Made by a program: the position numbers and the translations under genes | The notes under the pieces: model-generated | What the model saw: only the letters and a program-made list of their open reading frames with translations | What the model was told of the DNA's origin: nothing | Database searches by the model: none | Shown: positions 48,453 to 56,913 of the stretch, in pieces | Position numbering within the stretch: position 1 is the first letter of the stretch | How the letters are laid out: every line of letters starts with the position of its first letter | From: Cylindrospermum sp. NIES-4074 | Lineage (GTDB): Bacteria; Cyanobacteriota; Cyanobacteriia; Cyanobacteriales; Nostocaceae | Assembly: GCA_003994795.1 (NCBI GenBank) | Contig: AP018269.1 | Coordinates: 5,829,254-5,893,253, forward strand | DNA length: 64,000 nucleotides | Reading direction: 5' to 3'

Positions 48453-48558
48453 TCTAGACGACTAGTACCCCTCTGCAAAATTAAAAAAGCAGATTACACC
48501 AGCTTTTTTAACTTTTAATTTTTAATTTTTAATTCCGAGAAAGCGGTACTAGTCTAGA
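48453..48558. mobile_element. MITE-like inverted-repeat element
   Basis: TCTAGACGACTAGTACC at the left and GGTACTAGTCTAGA at the right form interrupted inverted ends around 70 A/T-rich bases that include AAAAAAGC/GCTTTTTT. It has no coding capacity and follows the coiled-coil gene. Confidence 0.55.
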
Positions 48559-48857
48559 ACCTCCATGAATCATTAATGTGGTGAACCACCTACCACCAAA
48601 CAAGATATCGTGATTGAGTAAGCTCTAAACAGCTTGTTAAAAATCTCTAAAAGTCTCAAAAATTGATCCCACATCTGGCATAATTAGGTCGGGTAAAGCT
48701 GCTGCCTATTCTCATGGATGGTTGTACTGTACAAAAAAAAGGGCAGTCAGCTTGAGAGCAACTTGCCTTCATAAACAATTTTACATGTCTGGAATGTCCC
48801 CCACACAGAGGTACGATTGATTCCCAATAATTTAAGAGGAATTAGTACATTATCCCT

Positions 48858-48934
48858 CTAAGCTAGTATCCAATCACTAAAAACTTTGGTGAGGAAGTCT
48901 TCGTAACCGTTAAAAAATGCAAATATTACTTGAC
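48858..48934 (-). pseudogene. Fragment resembling the C-terminus of the adjacent STAS gene
   Basis: A minus-strand frame reads QVIFAFFNGYEDFLTKVF and then SDWILA before a TAG at 48858-48860. It aligns with the last part of the STAS protein (SVFEIFNSYEDILTIV), sharing F-N-x-Y-E-D-x-L-T-x-V. The nucleotides also match in part (CTTCGTAAC, GTTAAAAA). A decayed partial duplicate of the STAS gene is the simplest explanation. Confidence 0.5.
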
Positions 48935-48966
48935 CTCACCATCCTAATTTCGCTGAAAATAGAAAT

Positions 48967-49320
48967 TCAGCTTGCTAACACCAAACTATCCTCGTTGACG
49001 ATAGTGAGGATATCTTCGTAACTGTTAAAAATCTCAAAGACCGAATCCAGTTGGGTGAGTTCCAAAATCAACCTTACAGGGGTCTGTACGTTGCAAAGAA
49101 CTAAGCGACAACCGCTCTGACGAGCAGCTTTTAGCCCTTTTACCAGAGGAACTAACCCAGAACTATCCATGAAATCCACTGCTGCTAGATCAATAACCCA
49201 GAGTTGGTGACGCTGGGGTTCGACTCCAGCCATCTTTTCGCTCAATGCTGTACCACCATGTAAGTCTATACTTCCTTGGGGTTTGAACAAAATTACTTGG
49301 CGTTCTTGTGTAAGAGTCAT
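48967..49320 (-). CDS. STAS-domain anti-sigma-factor-antagonist-like protein
   Basis: A 117-residue STAS protein from the ATG at 49320 (MTLTQERQVILFKPQGSIDL); the longer frame to 49368 adds a hydrophobic stretch not typical of the family. The conserved loop DFMDSSGLVPLVKGL (near 50-66) carries the Ser that partner kinases phosphorylate in SpoIIAA-like switches. No kinase or phosphatase partner gene is adjacent. It probably takes part in a partner-switching regulatory system. Confidence 0.88.
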   Translation of the reverse strand: MTLTQERQVILFKPQGSIDLHGGTALSEKMAGVEPQRHQLWVIDLAAVDFMDSSGLVPLVKGLKAARQSGCRLVLCNVQTPVRLILELTQLDSVFEIFNSYEDILTIVNEDSLVLAS

Positions 49321-50038
49321 GTATTTAAATGGGTAGTTTATACAGTTAACAAAAAGAAATGTTGACATTAATGCTGCTTCTATTTCAACAGCAAACTTAA
49401 GGTTTTAACTTGATCTGTGCTGGCTTTCAGTCATGCGGTAGAGACGATTTTTTCAGTATTTAACCCGTATAATTTGTGATAACTTCACCAATATAGGCAT
49501 AATTGCCTGGTTATTTCTGTAGCAAAGGTATCTTTCACTAAATTTTTATAATAAATCTTGTTATTTATAAAGAAATTATAAAGAATTTTATTTTTATGGT
49601 AAAATCAATTTTTTTATGGTAACGAGTGCTTAGTTTAAGAGTCAAGTCGCTTTGCTCCAATTCAAAATTCAAAATTCTTGCATTCAAGAAAATTAGTGGG
49701 AAGCTCGATCTCACCACTTTCTTGTTGACCTTTTTTGAATTCAAAAAAGGTCAATAGTCAAAATTCAAATAATAATCAGAGATTAACGGCTAGTAGCGCT
49801 TTGGGGAATTAAAAATTAAAAAGCTGATAACGTAAGCCTTTCGGTGATTTTGTAGCTTGCTTAACCGTAGGGGTATGGTAGCTTTATTTCTGCCCTGATG
49901 TACTGGTACTCAACCAACTCAGAAACGACTGACTGATGTAGACGACAAACTATTCTGTGTAGCGGCTTGATTGACACCCTAACCAAGAACAGGCAAAGAT
50001 ATACTAAAGGTAAAAATTTGTAAAGGCGGCGGTGCGGG
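49321..50038. other. Long intergenic region with a perfect palindrome
   Basis: About 720 bases between divergent genes. The only clear structure is the 30-bp palindrome at 49725-49754. The rest is A/T-rich, with repeated TCAAAATTCAAA-like words. Confidence 0.55.
49725..49754. promoter_or_regulatory. 30-bp perfect palindrome
   Basis: TTGACCTTTTTTGAA is followed directly by its own reverse complement (TTCAAAAAAGGTCAA), centred on GAATTC. As DNA it could be an operator for a dimeric regulator; as RNA it could form a hairpin with a T-run inside. It is in the spacer 285 bases upstream of the DedA gene. Confidence 0.55.
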
Positions 50039-50668
50039 ATGTCATTTGAGCTGATTTCACTAGAAAATATCCAGGAAATTGCCCATAGCTACGGTTATTG
50101 GGCGATTTTCTTGGGAATTTTGCTAGAAAATTTGGGCATTCCTCTTCCTGGTGAAACCGTGACCCTAGTAGGTGGTTTCCTCGCTGGTAGTGATGAACTA
50201 AATTACTGGCTGGTTCTCGGTGATGCCGTTACTGGTGCTGTAATTGGCGGCACTTGTGGCTATTGGATTGGGAAAGTGGGCGGTTGGCCTTTACTGCTAA
50301 AAATTGGCGGGTTGTTCCGAATTTCCGAAGTCAAACTGTTGAGTATTAAAGAGCAATTTAGTCAAAATGCAGGTAAAACCGTATTTATTGGGCGATTTTT
50401 AGCATTATTGCGAGTTTTTGCTGCGCCACTAGCTGGCATAGCCGAAATGCCCTTTGGAGAGTTCTTTGCATACAACTTAGCAGGAGCGACTGCTTGGGCT
50501 AGCGTGATGGTGACATTAGCTTTCTTTGCTGGTAAAGTCGTCTCTTTAGAACAATTGGTTGCTTGGGTAGGTCAATTTGCGATCGCCGCATTACTGATTG
50601 TGATTGCCTTAATAGTTATCCCTTTGTGGTGGGAATCCCGCCAAGTCAAAAATTCATTAGAGGAATAA
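50039..50668 (+). CDS. DedA family membrane protein
   Basis: A 209-residue protein of the DedA/SNARE-associated (VTT) family with four or five membrane segments. Family landmarks are GILLENLGIPLPGETV near 28-43, FIGRFLALLRVFAAPLAGIA near 118-137 and FAYNLAGATAWASVMV near 145. Members are lipid-flipping or proton-dependent transporters needed for membrane homeostasis. The Glu and two Arg residues usually needed are present. It is a single gene, convergent with argG. Confidence 0.9.
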   Translation: MSFELISLENIQEIAHSYGYWAIFLGILLENLGIPLPGETVTLVGGFLAGSDELNYWLVLGDAVTGAVIGGTCGYWIGKVGGWPLLLKIGGLFRISEVKLLSIKEQFSQNAGKTVFIGRFLALLRVFAAPLAGIAEMPFGEFFAYNLAGATAWASVMVTLAFFAGKVVSLEQLVAWVGQFAIAALLIVIALIVIPLWWESRQVKNSLEE

Positions 50669-50724
50669 TCAAGTTTTGGATTTTGAGATTGAGGATTAAT
50701 CCAAAATCCAAAATCCAAAATTGA

Positions 50725-51927
50725 CTAGCCTCTAGTCTGCTGCGCCCAAATGCGGGTTGGTAGACCCCAAACATAGATAAAGCCTTCAGCGGCCTTGTGG
50801 TCAAATTGGTCTTCAGCACCGTAAGTTGCCAAATCGGGACTGTAGAGAGATTGATCACTCCAACGACCGACGATTGTGGCATTACCCTTGAAAAGTTTTA
50901 CCCGCACAACTCCAGACACTCGCTCTTGTGTCTTTTGAATAAAGGCATCTAATGCCCCTTTAAGCGGACTGTACCATAGACCGTTGTAGACAAGTTGAGT
51001 ATAAGTTTCTTCCAAACCCCGCTTGTAGTGGCTCACATCTGCCGTTAAAGTCAGGCTTTCTAAATCACGATGAGCCTGAATTAGCACCACCATAGCGGGT
51101 GATTCATAGATTTCTCGTGATTTGATGCCCACCAGACGGTTTTCAATCATATCAATCCGCCCGATACCGTGATTTCCTACCGTTTGATTGAGTTGTTCAA
51201 TTAGCTCAACTGGGTTTTTGGCTGTCCCGTTGAGGGTGGTAGGAATGCCGTTATTGAAACCGATTTCAATATATTCTGGCTCATTGGGAGTTTCTGCGAT
51301 CGCCTTTGTCATTTGATAAATTTCTTCTGGTGGCTCAAATGACGGGTCTTCCAGCAACCCAGCTTCGATACTGCGACCAAGCAAATTTTTATCAATACTG
51401 TAGGGAGAAGATTTTTTCACAGGTGCAGGGATGCCACATCGCTCACCATAGGCGATCGTTTGCTCCCTGCTCATCCCCCATTCTCGTGCTGGTGCGAGGA
51501 TCTTCAAATTAGGATTGAGAGCAGCACAGGAGACATCAAAGCGCACCTGGTCGTTACCTTTACCAGTACAACCATGTGCGATCGCATCAGCACCGTATTT
51601 TGCAGCTGCTTCTACTAATATTTTGGCAATCAGCGGTCGAGCTAGAGCAGTTCCTAGAGGATAGCGATTTTCATAAAGAGCATTAGCTTGAATAGCGGGA
51701 AAAGCATAATCTTTAACAAAGCTATCTTTAACATCTGCCACGAGGGACTCACTAGCACCTGATTTCAGAGCTTTTTCGCGAATTGGCTCTAATTCATCTC
51801 CTTGACCTAAATCTGCTGCAAGTGTAATCACCTCCTCCACACCCCACTCGTTCATCAAATAAGGGATGCAAACAGAAGTATCAACTCCACCAGAATATGC
51901 CAAGACAACCTTTTTAGCGCGACCCAT
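50725..51927 (-). CDS. argG: Argininosuccinate synthase
   Basis: A 400-residue enzyme joining citrulline and aspartate with ATP, the penultimate arginine step. Landmarks are [16 protein letters not shown] near 10-25 (ATP PP-loop), [13 protein letters not shown] near 117, and [15 protein letters not shown] near 175. Length is normal. It may be coregulated with nitrogen supply, but I see no clear NtcA site upstream. Confidence 0.97.
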   Translation of the reverse strand: MGRAKKVVLAYSGGVDTSVCIPYLMNEWGVEEVITLAADLGQGDELEPIREKALKSGASESLVADVKDSFVKDYAFPAIQANALYENRYPLGTALARPLIAKILVEAAAKYGADAIAHGCTGKGNDQVRFDVSCAALNPNLKILAPAREWGMSREQTIAYGERCGIPAPVKKSSPYSIDKNLLGRSIEAGLLEDPSFEPPEEIYQMTKAIAETPNEPEYIEIGFNNGIPTTLNGTAKNPVELIEQLNQTVGNHGIGRIDMIENRLVGIKSREIYESPAMVVLIQAHRDLESLTLTADVSHYKRGLEETYTQLVYNGLWYSPLKGALDAFIQKTQERVSGVVRVKLFKGNATIVGRWSDQSLYSPDLATYGAEDQFDHKAAEGFIYVWGLPTRIWAQQTRG

Positions 51928-52029
51928 TAGTTTCTCCAGTTAGGAAAACAAAGAATGAGTCATTATTATATCTGACTAAACTCTGTATATTTTTTTGATG
52001 CAACAACCTATTGGGTAATTAACCGCAAA

Positions 52030-52440
52030 CCCAAACAATATAGCAAAGTGCTGAGTGCTGAGTGCTGAGGAGCCAGCCGCGTGGGCGGGTTTCCCGACTT
52101 GAGGAGCCACTGCGTTGCGGGGGTTCCCCCCGTTGAAGCAAGTGGCGTCGGACTGGCGTTGCTGAGTATAAACCTAGTTGCTTCAAGGCTTTGAGGAATC
52201 AACACCGTCCTAACCACCGAGAAGGTTGCTATACAAACTATCTGGGTTAATTTCCTGATTATTCTCTTCAGAGAGATTAGTATTGGCATTCACTTTTAGG
52301 GAATACCAAAAAATCAATAGTGCATTATATTTTTCCTGTAGAACAGGCGTCTCGCCTGTTTTGGGCGGGCAAGACTTGTACTGAGCTTGTCGAACGCGAA
52401 CAGCGTCTCGTAGAGAAGTATGCCCACCCCACAAGAGTTT
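52030..52440. repeat. Repeat cluster between argG and the HD gene
   Basis: Contains GTGCTGA heptamers (52047-52070), a G+C-rich segment (GTGGGCGGGTTTCCCGACTT) and the hairpin ACAGGCG/CGCCTGT at 52343-52359 within a Nostocales repeat (TTTTGGGCGGGCAAGACTT). Small frames across it have no domain. Confidence 0.7.
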
Positions 52441-52481
52441 TATCAAATTGACTAAATAAACTAGTAACGCACCAAATTTGC

Positions 52482-53093
52482 CTAAATCTGCAATGATGAA
52501 GTCGTCTCTTGCAAATACCCCGCAGCCACAGAATCATCAATCACTTGCAACACAAACGGCCAGAGTTCCGGCATCCCCGTCTCTACAGGAGCCATTCGTT
52601 TCATTGCTTGATCTCGTGTAATCCCATAAATCAGCCAAGTCCCGCCATGATTTTGCTGATTGTGTAGCAAAGGCTGTATTCTATCTAAGGAAGCGGCAAA
52701 TCTGGCTGTAGGCGTTTCCCTGGCTTCAAACTCTTGCCAAAGTAAACGCAACTCTTCACCTTGCTCTGTTGGTAATAGTCCGAATAAGCGGATAGCTGCT
52801 TGTGCTTCTAGGTCTGCTTTATTTTGATTTGCCTGGACATCGTAGCAGAAGATATCGCCGACATCGATTTCTACCAAGTCGTGAATCAGCAACATTTTCA
52901 TGGCGTGGGAGATATCCACCCCCGCAGGAGCATATTCTGCTAAAGCGATCGCCATTACTGCCAAATGCCATGAATGTTCGGCGCTATTTTCTCGCCGTGA
53001 ACCACCAACAAGAGAAGTTTGGCGTAGCACTTGTTTGAGGCGGTCAATCTCGATAATGAATTGAATTTGTTGAGTTAGTCGGTTGGTTGTCAC
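52482..53093 (-). CDS. HD-domain phosphohydrolase (YfbR/HDDC2-like)
   Basis: A 203-residue HD-superfamily enzyme. It has GGSRRENSAEHSWHLAVMA near 32-50 (first His), LLIHDLVEIDVGDIF near 88-102 (His-Asp metal pair and Asp-Val-Gly-Asp) and a distal Asp near 145. These match the HDDC2/YfbR group, which removes phosphate from deoxynucleoside 5'-monophosphates. The exact substrate is not proved. It lies just downstream, on the same strand, of the small-RNA array. Confidence 0.85.
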   Translation of the reverse strand: MTTNRLTQQIQFIIEIDRLKQVLRQTSLVGGSRRENSAEHSWHLAVMAIALAEYAPAGVDISHAMKMLLIHDLVEIDVGDIFCYDVQANQNKADLEAQAAIRLFGLLPTEQGEELRLLWQEFEARETPTARFAASLDRIQPLLHNQQNHGGTWLIYGITRDQAMKRMAPVETGMPELWPFVLQVIDDSVAAGYLQETTSSLQI

Positions 53094-53112
53094 GTTCGCA
53101 CTACTCCCATCA

Positions 53113-53184
53113 AAAAGCGCCTGGGAGTGTTACCGTGTTTCCACCCCAAGCGCCTTCTGTTTTCAACATTGCTCCTCACACACG
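53113..53184 (-). ncRNA. Yfr2-like small RNA, copy 1
   Basis: Minus-strand unit of about 72 nt. It starts GTGTGTGAGGAGCATTG, then has a strong stem (GCGCTTGGGGTG / CTCCCAGGCGC, one bulge) around a loop with GGAAACACGGTAACA, and ends in TTTTT. A consensus promoter precedes it. The layout and the GGAAACA loop fit the cyanobacterial Yfr2 ncRNA family as I recall it. Its 5' segment is the complement of the Yfr1 motif with one difference at the end. Confidence 0.62.
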
Positions 53185-53190
53185 ACTAAA

Positions 53191-53219
53191 TATTATCACG
53201 AGTTAAATTAAATGGCAAG
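53191..53219 (-). promoter_or_regulatory. Sigma-70 type promoter of small RNA copy 1
   Basis: TTGCCA (-35, 53214-53219), a 17-base spacer and TAATAT (-10, 53191-53196) on the minus strand place the start near 53184, exactly at GTGTGTGAGG. Confidence 0.72.
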
Positions 53220-53255
53220 TATATTGAACAACATTTTTTAAATTGTATAAAACAT

Positions 53256-53325
53256 AAAAAGCGCCTGGGAGTGTTACCGTGTTTCCACCCCAAGCGCTTT
53301 TTATATTCAACAATACTCCTCACAC
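53256..53325 (-). ncRNA. Yfr2-like small RNA, copy 2
   Basis: Minus-strand unit of about 70 nt, starting GTGTGAGGAGTATTG, with an identical loop and a stem whose base is AAAAAGCGC/GCGCTTTTT. The first 11 nt (GTGTGAGGAGT) are the exact complement of the conserved Yfr1 motif ACTCCTCACAC. The final T-run is a terminator. Confidence 0.65.
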
Positions 53326-53331
53326 AACTGA

Positions 53332-53360
53332 ACTTTATCATTAGTTGAATTAAATGGCAA
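53332..53360 (-). promoter_or_regulatory. Sigma-70 type promoter of small RNA copy 2
   Basis: TTGCCA (53355-53360), 17 bases, TAAAGT (53332-53337). The -35 element and flanks (TATACTTGCCATTTAATT) are shared with copy 1. Confidence 0.7.
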
Positions 53361-53418
53361 GTATATTGAGTCGTAGTGATAAAACTGGATGAAATCAGGC
53401 ATTTTTGGCATTGAAAAT

Positions 53419-53490
53419 AAAAAGCGCCTGGGAGTGTTACCGTGTTTCCACCCCAAGCGCTTTTTATATTCAACAATGCTCCTCACACAC
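53419..53490 (-). ncRNA. Yfr2-like small RNA, copy 3
   Basis: Minus-strand unit of about 72 nt with the same hairpin, loop, T-run and GTGTGTGAGGAGC start as the others. Its upstream -10-like TATCGT has no good -35, so it may be weak or use a different start. It is the copy nearest purH. Confidence 0.6.
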
Positions 53491-53580
53491 GACTAAACGA
53501 TATCACTGCTGGAAGCAATCGGCTAGGGTACTGAGTGACACTTTATAAACTGCACTATCCAGCAAGAAGAATCGCCTCAT

Positions 53581-55104
53581 TTAGTGTAAGAAGTGACGTA
53601 CTCCCGTAAACACCATCACTAAACCTAGTTCGTTAGCGGCTTTAATCACAACTTGATCTCGCAAACTTCCCCCTGGTTGGACAATGGCTTTAATGCCGGC
53701 ATCTGCGGCAGTTTTTACGGAATCATCAAAGGGGAAAAATCCGTCGCTGGCTAAGATTGCACCTTTGGCTTTTTCCCCTGCTTGTTCTAGGGCAATTTTT
53801 ACTGAGCCGACACGGTTCATTTGACCAGCACCTACTCCTAGTGTAGCGCGATCGCCACTCACAACAATGGCATTGGATTTAACGTGTTTGCAAACCTTCC
53901 ACGCAAACAGCAATTCTGTTAATTCTTCGGGGGTGGGTTGACGTTCGGTGACGACTTGCCATTGACTTGTGTCAGCAATGACATCATCAGCACCTTGCAC
54001 CAAAAAACCGCCAGCGATCGCTTTCACAGTTTCTTTGGGGCCGCTCACCAAATCTGGTAAAATCAAAATGCGAACATTAGCTTTTGCTGCCAGAACTTCT
54101 TGAGCATCGGCATCACAACCAGGGGCAACAACGCATTCTAAAAAGGTTTTGGTTAATTCCCTGGCTGTGTCCCCGTCAATGGAACGATTAAGGGCGACAA
54201 TGCCACCAAAAGCAGAAATCGGGTCAGCATGAAAAGCCTTTTGGTAAGCTGCATGGATGGTGTCACCTTCAGCGGTGCCACAAGGGTTAGTATGTTTGAT
54301 AATTGTGGCGGCGGGGGTGTCGGTGAATTCAGAAATGATCCGCCGTGCTGCTTCTAAATCAACTAAGTTATTGTAGCTAAGTTCTTTACCTTGCAATTTG
54401 GTCGCAGCAGCCCATCCTGTGAGTGTTGTACCAGTTTGATACCATCCTGCGCTTTGGTGGGGATTTTCGCCGTAGCGGAGGGGTTGCAGTTGTTGTCCGG
54501 TGAGGGTGTATTCTGGAGAAGTGCCAGCGAGGTAAGATGCGATCGCTTGATCATAACTTCCAGTGTGCAAAAATCCTTTTAACGCGCACTTTTGGCGAAA
54601 TTCTAAAGATGCTTCCCCGGCGTTTTGGCGTAATTCTTGCAAATACTCGCTATATTGACCAGGGTCACACAATACGGTAAGATGGGCAAAGTTTTTGGAT
54701 GATGCCCTTAACATTGCTGGGCCACCGATATCAATTTGCTCAACTGCCTCAGCTAATGTTACACCTGGTTTGGCGATCGCTTCCACAAAAGGATAAAGAT
54801 TCACCACCACCAAATCAATAGGGCGAATTTGGTTATTTTCCAAATCTGTCAAATCTTGCGCCACATCCCGCCGTGCTAAAATTCCTCCATGAATTCGGGG
54901 ATGCAGTGTTTTAACTCGACCGCCTAAAATTTCTGGAGAACCTGTATAATCAGCAACTTTTGTCACTGGTAGCCCTGCATCTTTGAGGGCTTGGGCTGTT
55001 CCCCCACTGCTGATTAAATCAAATTCAAATTCTTCAACTAAACTTCGGGCTAAGTCAATTAAACCAGTTTTGTTAGATACACTCAGCAGGGCTAGACGCG
55101 CCAT
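53581..55104 (-). CDS. purH: Bifunctional AICAR formyltransferase / IMP cyclohydrolase
   Basis: A 507-residue enzyme for the last two steps of IMP synthesis. The N-terminal cyclohydrolase (about 1-190) has SVSNKTGLIDLARSL, SSGGTAQAL and LHPRIHGGILARRD. The formyltransferase part has RYGENPHQSAGWY near 208, KHTNPCGTAEG near 265 with the catalytic Lys-His, and SDGFFPFDDSV near 455. Length is normal for cyanobacteria. The three small RNA genes lie directly downstream on the same strand. Confidence 0.97.
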   Translation of the reverse strand: MARLALLSVSNKTGLIDLARSLVEEFEFDLISSGGTAQALKDAGLPVTKVADYTGSPEILGGRVKTLHPRIHGGILARRDVAQDLTDLENNQIRPIDLVVVNLYPFVEAIAKPGVTLAEAVEQIDIGGPAMLRASSKNFAHLTVLCDPGQYSEYLQELRQNAGEASLEFRQKCALKGFLHTGSYDQAIASYLAGTSPEYTLTGQQLQPLRYGENPHQSAGWYQTGTTLTGWAAATKLQGKELSYNNLVDLEAARRIISEFTDTPAATIIKHTNPCGTAEGDTIHAAYQKAFHADPISAFGGIVALNRSIDGDTARELTKTFLECVVAPGCDADAQEVLAAKANVRILILPDLVSGPKETVKAIAGGFLVQGADDVIADTSQWQVVTERQPTPEELTELLFAWKVCKHVKSNAIVVSGDRATLGVGAGQMNRVGSVKIALEQAGEKAKGAILASDGFFPFDDSVKTAADAGIKAIVQPGGSLRDQVVIKAANELGLVMVFTGVRHFLH

Positions 55105-55216
55105 AATTCCCCAGGTTCCTAAAAATTGAGAGCAGAAAATTATTTTACTGCGATCTGCGAGGAACAGTATGCTAGTTGACGGAGATAGGGATTTAAATGA
55201 GTTCAGCTAAGAAAAT

Positions 55217-55314
55217 TGTAGGTTGGGTTGAGGGATGTTCGCGGAGCGTGCCGGAGGCATAACCCAACATTAGCAAAAATTAGTTTGGTTTCACTTCGTT
55301 TAACCCAACCTACA
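55217..55314. mobile_element. 98-bp MITE-like element
   Basis: TGTAGGTTGGGTT and AACCCAACCTACA are perfect 13-bp terminal inverted repeats. The interior includes GCGGAGCGTGCCGGAGGCATAA-like bases and a second inner AACCCAAC. It lies between purH and the small membrane gene, 112 bases from the purH start codon, and could affect its promoter. Confidence 0.75.
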
Positions 55315-55365
55315 GTTACATTTTTGTTTTTCGCGTTAATTGATAATTAATTCAGCCTAAATTTT

Positions 55366-55563
55366 TCAGAATGTCCCCCTAAATGCAGCATAGGCAAGGG
55401 TAAGGATAATTGGGATAATGATAGGGATAGCAACAATAAGTCCTGTTTTACCAATACGGATTTCTTTCCCATCAGTTTTCAGCAGAGCAATTACAGCTGC
55501 GGTTCCCATAAAAATCCAAAGGAATCCAAAGACGATAAAGATAGTAAATACTGACTCATTCAT
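55366..55563 (-). CDS. Small two-segment membrane protein, unknown
   Basis: A 65-residue protein with two hydrophobic helices (about 5-28 and 40-60) joined by a charged loop KTDGKEIRIGKTG. There is no recognised family. It starts 16 bases from the first, decayed CRISPR repeat, so its upstream region is inside the array end. Confidence 0.6.
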   Translation of the reverse strand: MNESVFTIFIVFGFLWIFMGTAAVIALLKTDGKEIRIGKTGLIVAIPIIIPIILTLAYAAFRGTF

Positions 55564-55578
55564 AATTCGTTTTACTAT

Positions 55579-56913
55579 ATTTCAATCTCTAAAAAGGATT
55601 TTGGTGAATTGCAATTTTACCATTCTTGCCTTCCCAAGGTTTAACTTTTCTGTTTCAATCCCTAAGAGGGATTTTGGTGAATTGCAATTTTATCGCAAGT
55701 ATCCAATGTTTGATGAAAATGCGTTTCAATCCCTAATAGGGATTTTGGTGAATTGCAATATTTACTATCAGTAGTACCGTATTTCTGTTGGCAGGTTTCA
55801 ATCCCTAATAGGGATTTTGGTGAATTGCAATCACCAGGTACGGGAGAAAAAATATTACCAGAGTAGTTTCAATCCCTAATAGGGATTTTGGTGAATTGCA
55901 ATGCTTCACTAAAATATCTACATAGTCAGCCTTGGAGTTTCAATCCCTAATAGGGATTTTGGTGAATTGCAATTTGCCCTCTACTGCCCAAGTCGCGGTA
56001 GCAGTTCGTTTCAATCCCTAATAGGGATTTTGGTGAATTGCAATTGAAGAGAATCTAGAGCTGTAAAGCGCGGAGAACGAAATGGTTTCAATCCCTAATA
56101 GGGATTTTGGTGAATTGCAATTTATCCTCCTGGATATGTATACATTGTAATTGTGTTTCAATCCCTAATAGGGATTTTGGTGAATTGCAATGCGGACAGC
56201 TTGCATCGCACAGTGTAATTTCATGGTTTCAATCCCTAATAGGGATTTTGGTGAATTGCAATATAACTTGCACTATGATTGTTTCAATATTGAATAGAGT
56301 TTCAATCCCTAATAGGGATTTTGGTGAATTGCAATAAAGTAGAGGAAGCATCTAAGTCTTTTGTAAACGTGTTTCAATCCCTAATAGGGATTTTGGTGAA
56401 TTGCAATAATGCAGTAATTGATAAAATTGCAGGGAAAAAATGTTTCAATCCCTAATAGGGATTTTGGTGAATTGCAATTTGAATCCTCCAATCTGCTCGG
56501 CAGGATGGAGAAGATGTTTCAATCCCTAATAGGGATTTTGGTGAATTGCAATTCCTGTATTTAGTGGAATTCAAGCAACTTATCTCGTTTCAATCCCTAA
56601 TAGGGATTTTGGTGAATTGCAATACTGCATAAACGGCTGTGTCACCGCTGCCAGTTTTGTTTCAATCCCTAATAGGGATTTTGGTGAATTGCAATTTTGC
56701 TTCTCAAACTCCATCACCTCTTGCTTGCAGTTTCAATCCCTAATAGGGATTTTGGTGAATTGCAATGGCATGGCTTCTACTATCTTTGGATGCTGCGCTG
56801 TGTTTCAATCCCTAATAGGGATTTTGGTGAATTGCAATGCTATTAGAACAACGCAGGAAAAATGCATCTCAAATAAGTTTCAATCCCTAATAGGGATTTT
56901 GGTGAATTGCAAT
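55579..56913 (-). CRISPR. CRISPR array, 19 repeats of 37 bp, no cas genes in window
   Basis: Nineteen copies of a 37-bp repeat starting GTTTCAATCCCTAATAGGG and ending GGTGAATTGCAAT on the plus strand, with 18 unique spacers of 33-40 bp. The repeat's inner palindrome is CCCTA/TAGGG. On the minus strand the repeat ends ATTGAAAC, the usual 8-nt handle of type I and III crRNAs, so transcription runs right to left. The first repeat (55579) has several changes and the second (55652) one, which marks the old, leader-distal end and agrees with that direction. No Cas1, Cas2, Cas6 or effector gene is within the 64 kb, so the subtype is not determinable here. Short frames inside the array are artefacts of the 37-bp repeat. 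Confidence 0.98.

Noticed and set aside
52008-52540. Several short minus-strand frames between argG and the HD gene
   Set aside because: They run through heptamer and palindromic repeats and overlap each other; no domain.
53315-53325. Yfr1 gene on the plus strand, from the exact ACTCCTCACAC
   Set aside because: No flanking stem-loops or T-run on the plus strand; promoters and terminators are on the minus strand.
53186-53476. 96-codon minus-strand frame across the small-RNA array
   Set aside because: It reads through terminators, promoters and two hairpins of the RNA units, and its own peptide repeats follow the RNA repeat.
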